The position numbers and the translations under genes are program-made. A DNA stretch of 64,000 nt from Limnobaculum allomyrinae (GTDB lineage: Bacteria > Pseudomonadota > Gammaproteobacteria > Enterobacterales > Enterobacteriaceae): contig NZ_JADRCR010000006.1 of NCBI RefSeq assembly GCF_016649425.1, positions 62,001 to 126,000 on the forward strand, written 5' to 3'. The notes under the pieces were generated by a model. The model had not been told where the DNA came from. It saw nothing but the letters and a program-made list of their open reading frames with translations, and did no database searches. This document shows positions 51,842 through 61,139 of the stretch, piece by piece. The stretch's first letter is position 1, and each line of letters begins with the position of its first letter.

Positions 51842-52729
51842 ATGAACAATAACAACGCGTTGACATTAGAAGACTATATTTCTCAAACAGCACAATTGCA
51901 TTCACTGACAGAGTCAGAACATCGGCTGGATAGCTATATTCAGGCGCATTTTAATGAATTGCCATTTCATGGCATTGTTGATTTGGCTCGCAACGCCATG
52001 GTGAGTAAAGCAACCGTTGGGCGTTTCTTAAATAAGCTCGGGTATACGGGGTATTCAGCCTTTCGTCGGGCGCTGGAAAATACATTATCTCAACAAAAAC
52101 TGATTCCACCGTTTGAACTGGCATCAAGAGCTCAGGGGAAAGTCGCTGCAACTACGGCGGATATTGTCTCTGAGTTCAATAAAAACGTGACGATGCTGTT
52201 TGAAAGCTTCAAGAACAATATTGATATTGAAAGTCTGGATGAGTTTATTGCGCTTATCCTGAATACCGAACGACATATTTATGTGATTGGGCCTTCTTCG
52301 TCTCACGCGATGGCAAAACACTTTTCGACTCTGGTGAAATATTTTCGCGATCGGGTAACCCTGCTGTCGGTTGATACCGGCGATTTACCTAAAGCCTTAT
52401 TGAATATATCAAGTCAGGATGTACTGATTGTGTTTTCCTATTATCGCTTTAATCGGGTGGTGATTAGAGTAACCGAATGGTTCCGCAAAAAAGAGGCGGT
52501 AGTGGTGCTGATAACTAACTCGGAATCCAATCCTTATGGTAAATTCTGCAACCTACAGTTTGTATTGCCCAGCGATGCTCAATCAGTATTTAAAAGCCGA
52601 ATCATTGGCTTCTTTTTTGTGGAGTTAGTGCTGCATCTGGCATATGAGAAAGGCGAAGGCGAGGGTAATTTCGAGCAGTTAGAAGAGCTGTTTACCTTCT
52701 TTGAAACCTTTTCACCGCTGCCAAAATAA
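51842..52729 (+). CDS. RpiR-family transcriptional regulator (HTH-SIS)
   Basis: About 295 residues. The N-terminal HTH_6 domain (ELPFHGIVDLARNAMVSKAT, VGRFLNKLGYTGYSAFRRAL) is followed by a SIS sugar-phosphate-isomerase-like domain (RHIYVIGPSSSHAMAKHFST, DTGDLPKALLNISSQDVLIV, EAVVVLITNSESNPYG). RpiR proteins sense sugar phosphates or related ligands. Placed between divergent dcuC and the convergent lyase, it is the likely local regulator. The ATG at 51842 is chosen because upstream sequence lacks family match. Confidence 0.87.
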   Translation: MNNNNALTLEDYISQTAQLHSLTESEHRLDSYIQAHFNELPFHGIVDLARNAMVSKATVGRFLNKLGYTGYSAFRRALENTLSQQKLIPPFELASRAQGKVAATTADIVSEFNKNVTMLFESFKNNIDIESLDEFIALILNTERHIYVIGPSSSHAMAKHFSTLVKYFRDRVTLLSVDTGDLPKALLNISSQDVLIVFSYYRFNRVVIRVTEWFRKKEAVVVLITNSESNPYGKFCNLQFVLPSDAQSVFKSRIIGFFFVELVLHLAYEKGEGEGNFEQLEELFTFFETFSPLPK

Positions 52730-52739
52730 GTGATTCTCT

Positions 52740-52765
52740 CGCCCCGAGGGAATATTCCCGGGGCG
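52740..52765. terminator. Bidirectional terminator between regulator and lyase
   Basis: CGCCCC/GGGGCG with inner GGGAAT/ATTCCC pairing, followed by GGTTTTC; it serves convergent genes ending at 52729 and 52779. Confidence 0.85.
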
Positions 52766-52778
52766 GGTTTTCTGTCTG

Positions 52779-54146
52779 TTAGCGGTTCGCGTTTCTTACC
52801 GAATCAAAAAATGCCACCGTTTCATCAATCAATGCATCATTACATCCCAGATAAGACGATGGATCGCAGGCGGCGATAATTTCTGCTTCCGTTAACGTCT
52901 CACGAATAAGGTCACAATTGAGCGCCAGTTGCTGTAGGTTTTGCGAACCATCAGCCTCTTTCAATAGCGTTTTCATGATGTTATAGCCACGATCGCGGCC
53001 AATCTTCTCTGCCAGTTTCATCGAGACCGATTCCGACATAATAAAGTTTTTGGAGGCGCTGAAGTTGTCTCTCATCTTTTGTTTATCGACCACCAAATGC
53101 GTTATCAAACGACAGGCGCGTTCAAGACTGGTAGAGAGCGTTAATGCCGATTCAGGTATCAGACTCCAGTTCAGTACGCGCATTGAAGCGGCGCGTACAT
53201 CTTGTTGATCCAACAAATTGGTTGCTCCGGAGGCATAAGTCCAGCCCATGCGGGACAGCGTTTGTATCATATTGCTGGCGCGAGGGTTGGTTTTATGCGG
53301 CATAGTACTGGAACCTCCGCCCGCTTCACCTTCTCTGACTTCCGCGATGGAGGCTCGCCCCATGGTTTCAACATCATTGGCTATCCGGCATAGTGTCCCG
53401 TGCACCAGGGCGAAAAATTGTACTACCTGCACCACATTATCCTGACTGGCATTCATCATGCCAACGGGCGTGGATAGACCCAGTGTCGCCATCAGGTTTT
53501 TACGTGTTTCCATACCATGATGACCAACGGATGCCAGATTTCCTACCGCTCCACCAAACAGACCGGTAATCGCGCCGGGATAGAGGGCATCCAGACGCTG
53601 AATATGACGGCTTAATTCGCTCAAATAGCTGCTCACCTGCAATCCCCAGGTGGTCGCGGAGGCATCCATGGAGTTGGTTCTGGCTACCATCACGGTGGCT
53701 TTATGTTCCTGCGTCATGCTCTTCAGCGCATCACCCAGTGCGATAAGCTGGCTGCGTACTAATTGCAGTGTTTGCTTCATACGCATGGCCAGTGCGGAAT
53801 CCAGCAGATCCTGAGTGGTACATCCCCAGTGCAGGTACTTTTTCACTAATGGTGTACCTGCATCGGTGATTTGATCTACCAGCGGTTTGATAGCCATACC
53901 AACGGAACGGGTTTCTGTCGCCAGTCGTGGCCAGTCTACGTTCAGAGAACGGCAGGTAGCCGCGATCTCTTCGGCGGCCTGCACAGGAATAATATCCAGT
54001 TCAGCCTGCACTCGGGCCACGCTGGTTTCAAACTCCAGCCAGCAACGAATGAGGTTTTCATCGGACCAAATCTGTTTCATTTCTGGCTGAGTAAACAAAG
54101 ATGAATACAGTTCTGAATCAAATACTGAACTATGGCTGCCTCGCAT
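52779..54146 (-). CDS. Fumarase/aspartase-superfamily lyase (adenylosuccinate lyase / CMLE-like)
   Basis: A 455-residue lyase-superfamily enzyme. The signature GGGSSTMPHKTNPRASN is at about residue 275-290, with the first conserved region KYLHWGCTTQDLLDSA (catalytic Thr/Ser-His area) and DNVVQVVQF second. Members eliminate fumarate from succinyl-containing substrates or cycloisomerise carboxymuconate. No purine or protocatechuate gene is nearby; the DcuC neighbour favours a fumarate-releasing reaction on an N-succinyl compound, which is inference. It converges on the RpiR gene. Confidence 0.82.
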   Translation of the reverse strand: MRGSHSSVFDSELYSSLFTQPEMKQIWSDENLIRCWLEFETSVARVQAELDIIPVQAAEEIAATCRSLNVDWPRLATETRSVGMAIKPLVDQITDAGTPLVKKYLHWGCTTQDLLDSALAMRMKQTLQLVRSQLIALGDALKSMTQEHKATVMVARTNSMDASATTWGLQVSSYLSELSRHIQRLDALYPGAITGLFGGAVGNLASVGHHGMETRKNLMATLGLSTPVGMMNASQDNVVQVVQFFALVHGTLCRIANDVETMGRASIAEVREGEAGGGSSTMPHKTNPRASNMIQTLSRMGWTYASGATNLLDQQDVRAASMRVLNWSLIPESALTLSTSLERACRLITHLVVDKQKMRDNFSASKNFIMSESVSMKLAEKIGRDRGYNIMKTLLKEADGSQNLQQLALNCDLIRETLTEAEIIAACDPSSYLGCNDALIDETVAFFDSVRNANR

Positions 54147-54443
54147 TATTGACTCCTGTGTAGCGCTGGATGAACGATAATCCGCACATCATTGACGTTT
54201 GTTTCCGTATTAATAGCGGAAAGTCTGGTCTAATTAGCCGGTCATAAAAATGAGAATCTGAGTTTCCCTTGTTTCGCTGGCAGATTATTAATGAAAGTGT
54301 GATGGATATAACACAAGGGATTTAAGCTTGATCGGGCTGTCTGAAGGGTGAGCAATTTCGCTCTTTATGATTTGAAATCCATCAGGCAGAAAGAATAGGG
54401 TAATATGAATTTTGCTGCGATCTGTTCAATAAGGCGAACCACG
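54147..54443. other. Spacer before the Cys-repeat gene
   Basis: 297 bp of divergent promoter sequence. No gene or strong motif seen. Confidence 0.35.
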
Positions 54444-54887
54444 ATGATTAAAAAAATGAGCTGTTTATTGATGTTACTATTTGTCTGTTTTGGTGGCGTG
54501 GCACAGGCTGCCAGCTGTATCTCCATTAATGATAAAGACCAGCGTGCTTACTGTAATGCCAAACAGGGCAATGGTAGTTGTATCTCAATTAATAACGCAG
54601 ATCTGAAGGCTCAATGTTATGCGGAAAAAGGGCAGGGTAGCTGTATATCGATTAAAGACAGGGAACAGCGGGCTTATTGCAATGCCAGAAAAAATAATAG
54701 TAGCTGCATAACCATTAATGATTCGGATTTAAGAGCGCAGTGCAACGCTGAGTTAAAGCAGAGCAGTTGCATAACGATTAAAGATAAGGATCAGCGAGCG
54801 TATTGCAATGCTAAAAAGGGGCAAGGTAGTTGTATTGCAATCAATAATGCCGACCTGAAAGCGCGCTGCTATGCGGAGAAGAAGTAA
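54444..54887 (+). CDS. Exported cysteine-rich protein with six 21-residue repeats
   Basis: 147 residues. A signal peptide (MIKKMSCLLMLLFVCFGGVA, cleavage after AQA) precedes six tandem 21-residue repeats of the form SCI-[ST/A]-I, D/N, then RAYCNA or KAQCYAE, each with two cysteines ten residues apart. The repeats alternate: type A (DKDQRAYCNA) and type B (NADLKAQCYAE, or SDLRAQCNAE), giving a 42-residue double unit three times. The twelve Cys suggest one disulfide per repeat in the periplasm. No known family comes to mind. The start at 54444 opens the signal peptide; the frame is open to 54405. Confidence 0.75.
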   Translation: MIKKMSCLLMLLFVCFGGVAQAASCISINDKDQRAYCNAKQGNGSCISINNADLKAQCYAEKGQGSCISIKDREQRAYCNARKNNSSCITINDSDLRAQCNAELKQSSCITIKDKDQRAYCNAKKGQGSCIAINNADLKARCYAEKK

Positions 54888-54966
54888 TATCATTACCTGA
54901 ATCTGAAGCGTTTACATTCAGCTATGTTTGGAACTCGTCAGGGATTTGGCCCAAAGGATTGTTGGT

Positions 54967-55297
54967 ATGACATTCAGCTATTCAACCCGCTTTAAAAGTT
55001 CTATCAACGTGTTATTTCTGTTGTGTGTGGCGTTGCTGATACCGATCCAATTTTTCTTTATCTCGGCATTATTTATGCGCGATAAGCTTCGACCGAAATA
55101 TTCATAGAAAACGCTTTGCGGCCATCGAGATTCCGGTGGCAGACATCATGATATTCACGATAGAAAATAAAGTATTGATGGTTAAAACCAGGAATGAAAA
55201 CTATCGTTTTACACCCGTTGAGCTGAGTAAAGTGGATTGGCTATATCTACAGGATAATCTGTTCAATAAACGACAATATTTACAACGCATTGATTAG
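54967..55297 (+). pseudogene. Single-helix membrane protein gene, probably frameshifted
   Basis: From ATG at 54967 the frame encodes 46 residues with a strong transmembrane segment (VLFLLCVALLIPIQFFFISA) and stops at 55105. The next frame continues without a start as HRKRFAAIEIPVADIMIFTI then ENKVLMVKTRNENYRF and ends at 55297. The joined product would be about 108 residues with a LytTR-like or small beta domain. A one-base change near 55097 would fuse them. Low family certainty. Confidence 0.5.
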
Positions 55298-55490
55298 TCT
55301 GTTTTATTCCTGAAATTAATCCAGAACAAAAGCGATTATGCTCAGGTTATAGCCTGACATGGCTCAGTCTGAAAGTTTGATCAATATCTCAATTCCTTGA
55401 TACAACCCACTAATTTTGTTGATGTAAGTCAATCATGTATTTGATTGGTACCTTTTCGTATAGACTTAATTGCAAATGCTAACGTAAACT

Positions 55491-55513
55491 AGAATGATAA
55501 TAACAATCATTCT
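55491..55513. promoter_or_regulatory. Fur box upstream of the heme operon
   Basis: AGAATGAT, 7-nt spacer, ATCATTCT is a perfect 8-bp inverted repeat, with ATGATAAT inside as in the Fur consensus. It ends 15 bp before the receptor start. Confidence 0.85.
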
Positions 55514-55528
55514 TATTAAGGTTTGGGC

Positions 55529-57685
55529 ATGGCATTACACACAAGGAACGGGTACTTTTTACTCTCCTCTATAACTCTTCTGGTTATTCAAAGCGCCACA
55601 GCTGCAACACCTTCGACTTCCGGTTCATCGATTGCGGAAGAAAAAAACGAATTAGTCGTGACTGCGACGCGTTCAGAAACCTCGTTGTGGAGTAGTCCGG
55701 TAACAATTCAGGTCATTAATAGCGAACAGCTGGAAAAATCCACACGTTCATCTCTGGCTGATGAATTGCAGGATATTCCGGGTGTTGAAGTTACCGATAA
55801 TGCCTTAGCGGGGCGCAAACAAATTCGTATTCGTGGAGAAGCCTCCTCACGAGTTCTGATTCTGATTGATGGACAGGAAGTGACTTATCAACGGGCGGGG
55901 CAGAACTTTGGCCCGGGTATTCTGATTGATGATTCCTCTCTGGAGCGTATCGAGGTGGTGAAAGGCCCCTATTCGGTACTCTACGGTTCGCAAGCCATTG
56001 GTGGAGTTGTGAACTTTATCACCCGTAAAGGGGGCGACAATCCGATTGGCGGTACGGTGAAAGCGGTTTATGACTCGGCCACGAAAGGCTGGCGTGAATC
56101 AGCTAACCTTCAGGGCAGCCTGGGTAACTTTGATTATCGGGTTAACGGCAGCTACGCCGATCACGGCGATCGTGACACGCCGGACGGGCGTTTACCGGAT
56201 ACCGGATTTGAAAATAACAGTCAGGGTGTGTGGTTAGGCTATACGCTGGATAAACATAAATTCGGCCTGTCTCTGGATCGCTACAAGTTATCCACTCAAA
56301 CCTATCTGGATGATGACGCCTACCAGGAGTTCAGCGTTGCCATTCCTAAGCTGGAACGCGAGAAAGTCGGGCTATTTTATGACTTCGCAGTCGACGGCGA
56401 ATATCTGAAGAGTATTCATCTTGATGGCTACACTCAGAAACTTGAGCGCGACTTTAAAAATAAAGTGAAAGTGGTGACTCCAAGCGGTAGCCCAATGATT
56501 GGTGATTTAAGCGTTGCCAATCAGACCCGTACTGAAGATGAACAGAAAACTTACGGTATGACATTACAGTCAAACTTTTCACTTTCTGAGAATAACAGTC
56601 TGGTGTTAGGGGCACAGTATCAGCAGGATAAAGTCACGCAGGAATCGGTGGGTAAAACCGAATCCAGCAGCTCCAGAGGTTTCCCTGCGGCGGTAAACTA
56701 CACCAAAAATACTCAGGCTAACAGCAAGTCGGAACAAACCAACTGGTCGATATTTGGGCAAGATGAATGGAAGCTGAGCGACAACTGGACATGGACGCTG
56801 GGCGCCCGTCAATACTGGCTGGAGTCGGAATTAAAAAGCGGCAATGAAAGCGCCTCTCATACCATTTCAGGCAACAGCTTTACCACTCTGGATAGCCGTT
56901 CTGTCAGTGATAGCGCCTTTGTTACCTCAACCAGCCTGCGCTACTCCGGTTTTGATAATACTGAATTAAGAATGGCATTTGCTCAGGGCTATGTATTTCC
57001 TACCGTTGCCCAGCTGTTTATGGATACCTCTGCCGGTGGCGGCATGACCTACGGCAATCAAAATCTGGATGCCGAGCACTCCAATAACGTCGAAGTTGGC
57101 GCTCGTTATAACGGCAATATGTGGTATGTGGATGGCGCAATCTATTATTCAGAAGCCAAAGACTATATCGCTTCTATCGCTTGTTCAGGCCAAAGTATTT
57201 GTAAGGGCAATACCAGTTCAGCCCGTGCGGATTACTACTATTACGATAACGTCGATCGAGCCAAAACTTACGGTATGGAATTGTCCGCCGAGTATAACGG
57301 CTGGTCGGTTTCTCCGTATGCCAGCGGTAATATCCTGCGCCGTCAGTTCATCGGTCAGGATATGAAAACCTGGGATACCGGTGAACCCAGCGTGACCGGA
57401 CGTTTTGGCGTTAAGCATCTGTTCTCTTTAAGCGCACTGGATCTGACCTCCGATCTGTATATTCGCGCGGCGTCAAAAGCCACCGACAATACCGGTTCCA
57501 CCACTCAGAAATACCCGGGTTGGGCAACGCTCAATCTGGCGTTTAACAGTGAGTTTGGTTCTGAAAATCAATATCAGGTAAATCTTGAGCTGAATAACCT
57601 CACCGATAAGCGCTATCAAACCGCTCATGAATCTATTCCGGCAGCGGGAATTAATGCCGCCGTCGGCCTGACGTGGAAATTCTGA
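55529..57685 (+). CDS. hmuR: TonB-dependent heme/hemoglobin receptor
   Basis: A 718-residue outer-membrane receptor: signal peptide (YFLLSSITLLVIQSATAA), TonB box region ELVVTATRSE, plug domain with IRIRGEASSRVLILIDGQEV and RIEVVKGPYSVLYGSQAIGG, then a 22-strand barrel ending in Trp-Lys-Phe. The extracellular FRAP/NPNL-type heme motif region is YVFPTVAQLF...YGNQNLDAEH. It imports heme using TonB energy. The ATG at 55529 has AAGG 7-8 bases upstream. It is first in the heme operon, under a Fur box; its stop overlaps hmuT (TGATG). Confidence 0.9.
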   Translation: MALHTRNGYFLLSSITLLVIQSATAATPSTSGSSIAEEKNELVVTATRSETSLWSSPVTIQVINSEQLEKSTRSSLADELQDIPGVEVTDNALAGRKQIRIRGEASSRVLILIDGQEVTYQRAGQNFGPGILIDDSSLERIEVVKGPYSVLYGSQAIGGVVNFITRKGGDNPIGGTVKAVYDSATKGWRESANLQGSLGNFDYRVNGSYADHGDRDTPDGRLPDTGFENNSQGVWLGYTLDKHKFGLSLDRYKLSTQTYLDDDAYQEFSVAIPKLEREKVGLFYDFAVDGEYLKSIHLDGYTQKLERDFKNKVKVVTPSGSPMIGDLSVANQTRTEDEQKTYGMTLQSNFSLSENNSLVLGAQYQQDKVTQESVGKTESSSSRGFPAAVNYTKNTQANSKSEQTNWSIFGQDEWKLSDNWTWTLGARQYWLESELKSGNESASHTISGNSFTTLDSRSVSDSAFVTSTSLRYSGFDNTELRMAFAQGYVFPTVAQLFMDTSAGGGMTYGNQNLDAEHSNNVEVGARYNGNMWYVDGAIYYSEAKDYIASIACSGQSICKGNTSSARADYYYYDNVDRAKTYGMELSAEYNGWSVSPYASGNILRRQFIGQDMKTWDTGEPSVTGRFGVKHLFSLSALDLTSDLYIRAASKATDNTGSTTQKYPGWATLNLAFNSEFGSENQYQVNLELNNLTDKRYQTAHESIPAAGINAAVGLTWKF

Positions 57686-58530
57686 TGATGAAAATCAAAC
57701 GACTGATGACCGGTATTCTTGCGCTGTTCCTTTGTGGTCAGACTGTCGCAGAGGAAAAACTGGTGATAGCGGGAGGCTCTCTGTCCGAACTGGTCTATGC
57801 CATTGGTGCAGGTAATCAAGTGGTTGGCGTTGATCAGACCACGTTTTATCCGCCAGAGACGAATCAATTGCCACAAATAGGTTACTGGAAACAACTGAAC
57901 GTGGAGGGAATTCTTTCTCTGCGACCAACGACCTTTATCACCTGGGAAGATGCCGGGCCAAAACTGGTGATGGAGCAGTTATCAAAGCATCAGGTCAAGG
58001 TTCTGACTCTGCCGCGTACCCCTGCCACCATCGAACGTATGTATCAGAATATTCGTACTTTATCTAAAGCGTTACAGCACTCAGAACAGGGTGAAGCGCT
58101 GATTAACGGCATTCAAACCCGCCTGGATGCCGTTGCTAACAGTAACGCACAACAAAAACAGCCGGTTCGGGTGATGTTTTTACTCTCCGTTGGTGGTAAC
58201 TCACCTCAGGTTGCCGGCGCAGGGAGTGTAGCTGAAGCGGTGCTGAAACTGGCGGGGGGCAGCAATGTGGCTACTCACGAACAGTACAAGTCTTACAGCG
58301 GTGAGGCCATTATTGCCGCAAATCCTGACGTTATTGTGGTCACTTCCCAGAGCATGTCATCAGAAGCTCAAAGAAAACAGCTCGGTAACATAGCGGGAAT
58401 TAACCGCACCGCAGCATGGAAAAACCAGCGCATTATCGAAGTGGATCAATCGCTGATTCTGGGAATGGGGCCGCGGGTGGTTGAGGCGGTAGAACAGCTA
58501 CATCAACAGCTGTACCCCAATAGCCCATAG
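57685..58530 (+). CDS. hmuT: Periplasmic heme-binding protein HmuT
   Basis: A 281-residue type III solute-binding protein: signal peptide MMKIKRLMTGILALFLCGQ to AEEK, then EKLVIAGGSLSELVYAIGAG, VVGVDQTTFYPPE, IGYWKQLNVEGILSLRPTTF and GSVAEAVLKLAGGSNVA. It takes heme from the receptor to the HmuUV permease. The ATG overlaps the receptor stop. A 16-bp inverted repeat follows it. Confidence 0.92.
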   Translation: MMKIKRLMTGILALFLCGQTVAEEKLVIAGGSLSELVYAIGAGNQVVGVDQTTFYPPETNQLPQIGYWKQLNVEGILSLRPTTFITWEDAGPKLVMEQLSKHQVKVLTLPRTPATIERMYQNIRTLSKALQHSEQGEALINGIQTRLDAVANSNAQQKQPVRVMFLLSVGGNSPQVAGAGSVAEAVLKLAGGSNVATHEQYKSYSGEAIIAANPDVIVVTSQSMSSEAQRKQLGNIAGINRTAAWKNQRIIEVDQSLILGMGPRVVEAVEQLHQQLYPNSP

Positions 58531-58543
58531 CTTTTTATTTCCG

Positions 58544-58583
58544 CTGGTGACGGGTTAGTCAGTATTAACTAACCCGTCACCAG
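58544..58583. other. 16-bp perfect inverted repeat between hmuT and hutW
   Basis: CTGGTGACGGGTTAGT and its exact reverse complement, 8-nt loop, no U-tract. A transcript hairpin here could protect or process the upstream mRNA, setting different levels of uptake and degradation proteins. Confidence 0.75.
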
Positions 58584-58615
58584 TACAACTTAAAATAACC
58601 GTGAAAGACGCTACA

Positions 58616-59932
58616 ATGAAATTGCCACAGCCGGATTTTACTCCTCATTTCGCCCTACCGGGTTCTCAACCCTTTCGCGATCGCCGTGCCATGATGCCCT
58701 GGCGCAGCGCGATGCCCGTTCCAAAGGAACAGCAGGCGGCCGCCTGGAATGCGCTGGTGAATACCATTACACCACCACGTAAACGGCTGATTTATCTTCA
58801 TATCCCGTTTTGTGCCACCCACTGTAGCTTCTGTGGCTTTTATCAAAATCTATACGATGAAGATAGCTGCACCCACTATACCGATGCGCTATTGCGTGAA
58901 ATTGAGATGGAAGCGGACAGCCCTCTGCATCAATCGGCACCGATACATGCAATCTATTTTGGTGGCGGTACGCCATCGGCACTGGCGGCTAAAGATATAG
59001 CACGCATTATCACAACTCTGCGTCAGTGCCTGCCGCTGGCACCGGACTGCGAAATTACCATTGAGGGGCGAGTGCTTAATTTTGATGATGAGCGCATTGA
59101 TGCCTGTCTGGATGCGGGGGCAAATCGCTTCTCCATCGGTATTCAAACCTTTAACAGTGAAATTCGTAAACGCATGGCGCGTACCTCCGATGGCCCGGAA
59201 GCCAGACGGTTTATGGAAGGCCTGTGCCGACGTGATCGCGCTGCGGTGGTATGTGATTTGCTGTTTGGTTTACCGGGACAGGATACGCAAAGCTGGGCGG
59301 AAGATTTAGCCACAGTACGTGATATCGGCCTTGATGGCGTCGATCTGTATGCCTTAAACCTGCTGCCAAATACCACTTTAGGCAAAGCAGTAGAGAACAA
59401 TCGCATCACGGTGCCAACGCCGGCAGAGCGACGTGATTTCTACCTTCAGGGCTGTGATTTCATGGATCAGAATGGCTGGCACAGCATCAGTAACAGCCAC
59501 TGGGGGCGTACCACCCGGGAACGAAATCTGTATAACCTGCTGATAAAACGTGGAGCAGATTGTCTGGCCTTTGGTTCCGGCGGCGGTGGCTCGGTGAATG
59601 GTCACTCCTGGATGGTAGAACGTAATCTCGATAACTATTTTCAGGGGATCTCAAACGGTGCCAAGCCATTAATGATGATGACGCAAAGCGCTGACAGCCA
59701 ATATCAATGGCGGCACGACCTGCAGGCCGGAATTGAAGTGGGACGAGTGCCGCTGGACTCCCTGACACCCCATGCTGACGTTTTATTACCGTTGCTGGAA
59801 CAGTGGCATCAGTCCGGCCTGTCGTTGGATAGCTCCACCTGCCTGCGTCTGACCAATGAAGGTCGGTTCTGGGCAAGTAACTTACTGCAATCTTTGCAGG
59901 AACTGATTTTAGAACTTAACGCGAAGCAATAA
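58616..59932 (+). CDS. hutW: Anaerobic heme-degrading radical SAM methyltransferase HutW/ChuW
   Basis: A 438-residue HemN-like radical SAM protein with IPFCATHCSFCGFYQN (CxxxCxxC iron-sulfur motif, about residue 68), YFGGGTPSAL and SIGIQTFNSEIRKRM. ChuW opens the heme ring without oxygen by methyl transfer, giving anaerobilin and free iron. The ATG at 58616 is chosen over the GTG at 58601; ribosome sites for both are weak. It is followed by HutX and a ChuY-like reductase. Confidence 0.9.
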   Translation: MKLPQPDFTPHFALPGSQPFRDRRAMMPWRSAMPVPKEQQAAAWNALVNTITPPRKRLIYLHIPFCATHCSFCGFYQNLYDEDSCTHYTDALLREIEMEADSPLHQSAPIHAIYFGGGTPSALAAKDIARIITTLRQCLPLAPDCEITIEGRVLNFDDERIDACLDAGANRFSIGIQTFNSEIRKRMARTSDGPEARRFMEGLCRRDRAAVVCDLLFGLPGQDTQSWAEDLATVRDIGLDGVDLYALNLLPNTTLGKAVENNRITVPTPAERRDFYLQGCDFMDQNGWHSISNSHWGRTTRERNLYNLLIKRGADCLAFGSGGGGSVNGHSWMVERNLDNYFQGISNGAKPLMMMTQSADSQYQWRHDLQAGIEVGRVPLDSLTPHADVLLPLLEQWHQSGLSLDSSTCLRLTNEGRFWASNLLQSLQELILELNAKQ

Positions 59933-59961
59933 TTGACTGGCAATATCAATAAGGAATGAGC

Positions 59962-60456
59962 ATGAACGCTGAATTACATGAACTAATGAAAACCAATCCC
60001 GATGGCACGCTGGAAGCTATCGCAGGCCAATTTAATACTACGCTGCTGGAGGTGATTAAACACTTACCGGTGCGTACGCTGGTGGGCGGAGATCAGTTTG
60101 ATACCCTGTGGGATGCTGCCGTTGAGTGGGGCAACGTGACCACACTGGTGCATACCTCCGATGTGATTCTGGAGTTTACCGGTGAACTGCCATCGGGTTT
60201 CCATCGCCATGGTTACTTCAACCTGCGCGGTAAGCAGGGGATGACCGGGCACATCAAAGCGGAAAACTGCAAACATATCGCGCTGATTGAGCGCCAGTTT
60301 ATGGGCATGGATACCGCCTCAATTCTGTTCCTGAACGAGGCTGGCAGCGCGATGTTTAAAATTTTCCTCGGTCGTGATGAGCATCGCCAACTGCTGGCTG
60401 ATCAAGTGGTGGCATTTCGTGCGCTGGCCGCCCGGCTAGAGAAGGTGCCAGCGTGA
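59962..60456 (+). CDS. hutX: Cytoplasmic heme carrier HutX/ChuX
   Basis: A 164-residue HutX-family protein: NPDGTLEAIAGQFNTTLLEV, FDTLWDAAVEWGNVTTLVHT, LPSGFHRHGYFNLRGKQGMT and GHIKAENCKHIALIERQFMG. It binds heme and hands it to the degradation step. The ATG at 59962 has AAGGA at good distance; the ATG at 59956 is too close. Its stop overlaps the next start (GTGA). Confidence 0.92.
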   Translation: MNAELHELMKTNPDGTLEAIAGQFNTTLLEVIKHLPVRTLVGGDQFDTLWDAAVEWGNVTTLVHTSDVILEFTGELPSGFHRHGYFNLRGKQGMTGHIKAENCKHIALIERQFMGMDTASILFLNEAGSAMFKIFLGRDEHRQLLADQVVAFRALAARLEKVPA

Positions 60457-61085
60457 AGCCTTGGTTAATTTTTGGTGCCGGTGGTCATGGTGTAGGCGCT
60501 GGCGTACTTGAGCTGGCGCTTGCTGAGGGGCGTTCGGTAGTGGCGTTAGTGCGTAAGCCAGATGCAGCCCAACGCCTGCGAAATTTGGGCGTAACGGTTA
60601 TCGAAGGGGATGCCAGCGATCCGTATGCCGTTGAGCAAGCCTGTCAGACTGCCGGTGAATCTGCGGCGATTATCTCCACCCTTGGTGGAGCACAGGACTA
60701 TCTGGCCCATCGCATTATTGTCGATACCGCCGAAAAATGTGGATTGTCACAAATGGTGATGGTGACGTCATTAGGCTGTGGCGATAGCTGGCCTACGTTG
60801 TCCCAACGAGCAAGAGCTGCGTTCGGACAGGCGGTACGTGAGAAATCATTAGCTGAAATCTGGTTACAGACCAGCACGTTGGATTTTGCCATTGTGCGCC
60901 CCGGCGGCTTACTGAATGGTACTGCAACTGGTCTGGCTCAGCTTTATCAGCATCAGGAAGTTCATGGTTTTGTCTACCGCAGGGATGTGGCGAGAGTGGT
61001 TCAACAGCTGTTGGCGGAGGCTTCTCTGAACAACCAGATCTACAGTTTAGTGCAACCTGAGTTAACGCCGGCAGCCAATAAATAA
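60453..61085 (+). CDS. chuY: ChuY-like NAD(P)-binding anaerobilin reductase
   Basis: A 210-residue NAD(P)-binding protein: PWLIFGAGGHGVGAGVLELA Rossmann motif, GVTVIEGDASDPYAVEQAC, MVMVTSLGCGDSWPTL and FAIVRPGGLLNG. It matches the atypical SDR fold of ChuY, which reduces anaerobilin after ChuW. The start is GTG at 60453, overlapping the hutX stop. The operon position supports the call. Confidence 0.85.
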   Translation: MKPWLIFGAGGHGVGAGVLELALAEGRSVVALVRKPDAAQRLRNLGVTVIEGDASDPYAVEQACQTAGESAAIISTLGGAQDYLAHRIIVDTAEKCGLSQMVMVTSLGCGDSWPTLSQRARAAFGQAVREKSLAEIWLQTSTLDFAIVRPGGLLNGTATGLAQLYQHQEVHGFVYRRDVARVVQQLLAEASLNNQIYSLVQPELTPAANK

Positions 61086-61139
61086 AATACCGCGCCGTAA
61101 TGGCGCGAAACGTCTTGTATGTCATGGAGATATTGAGTG

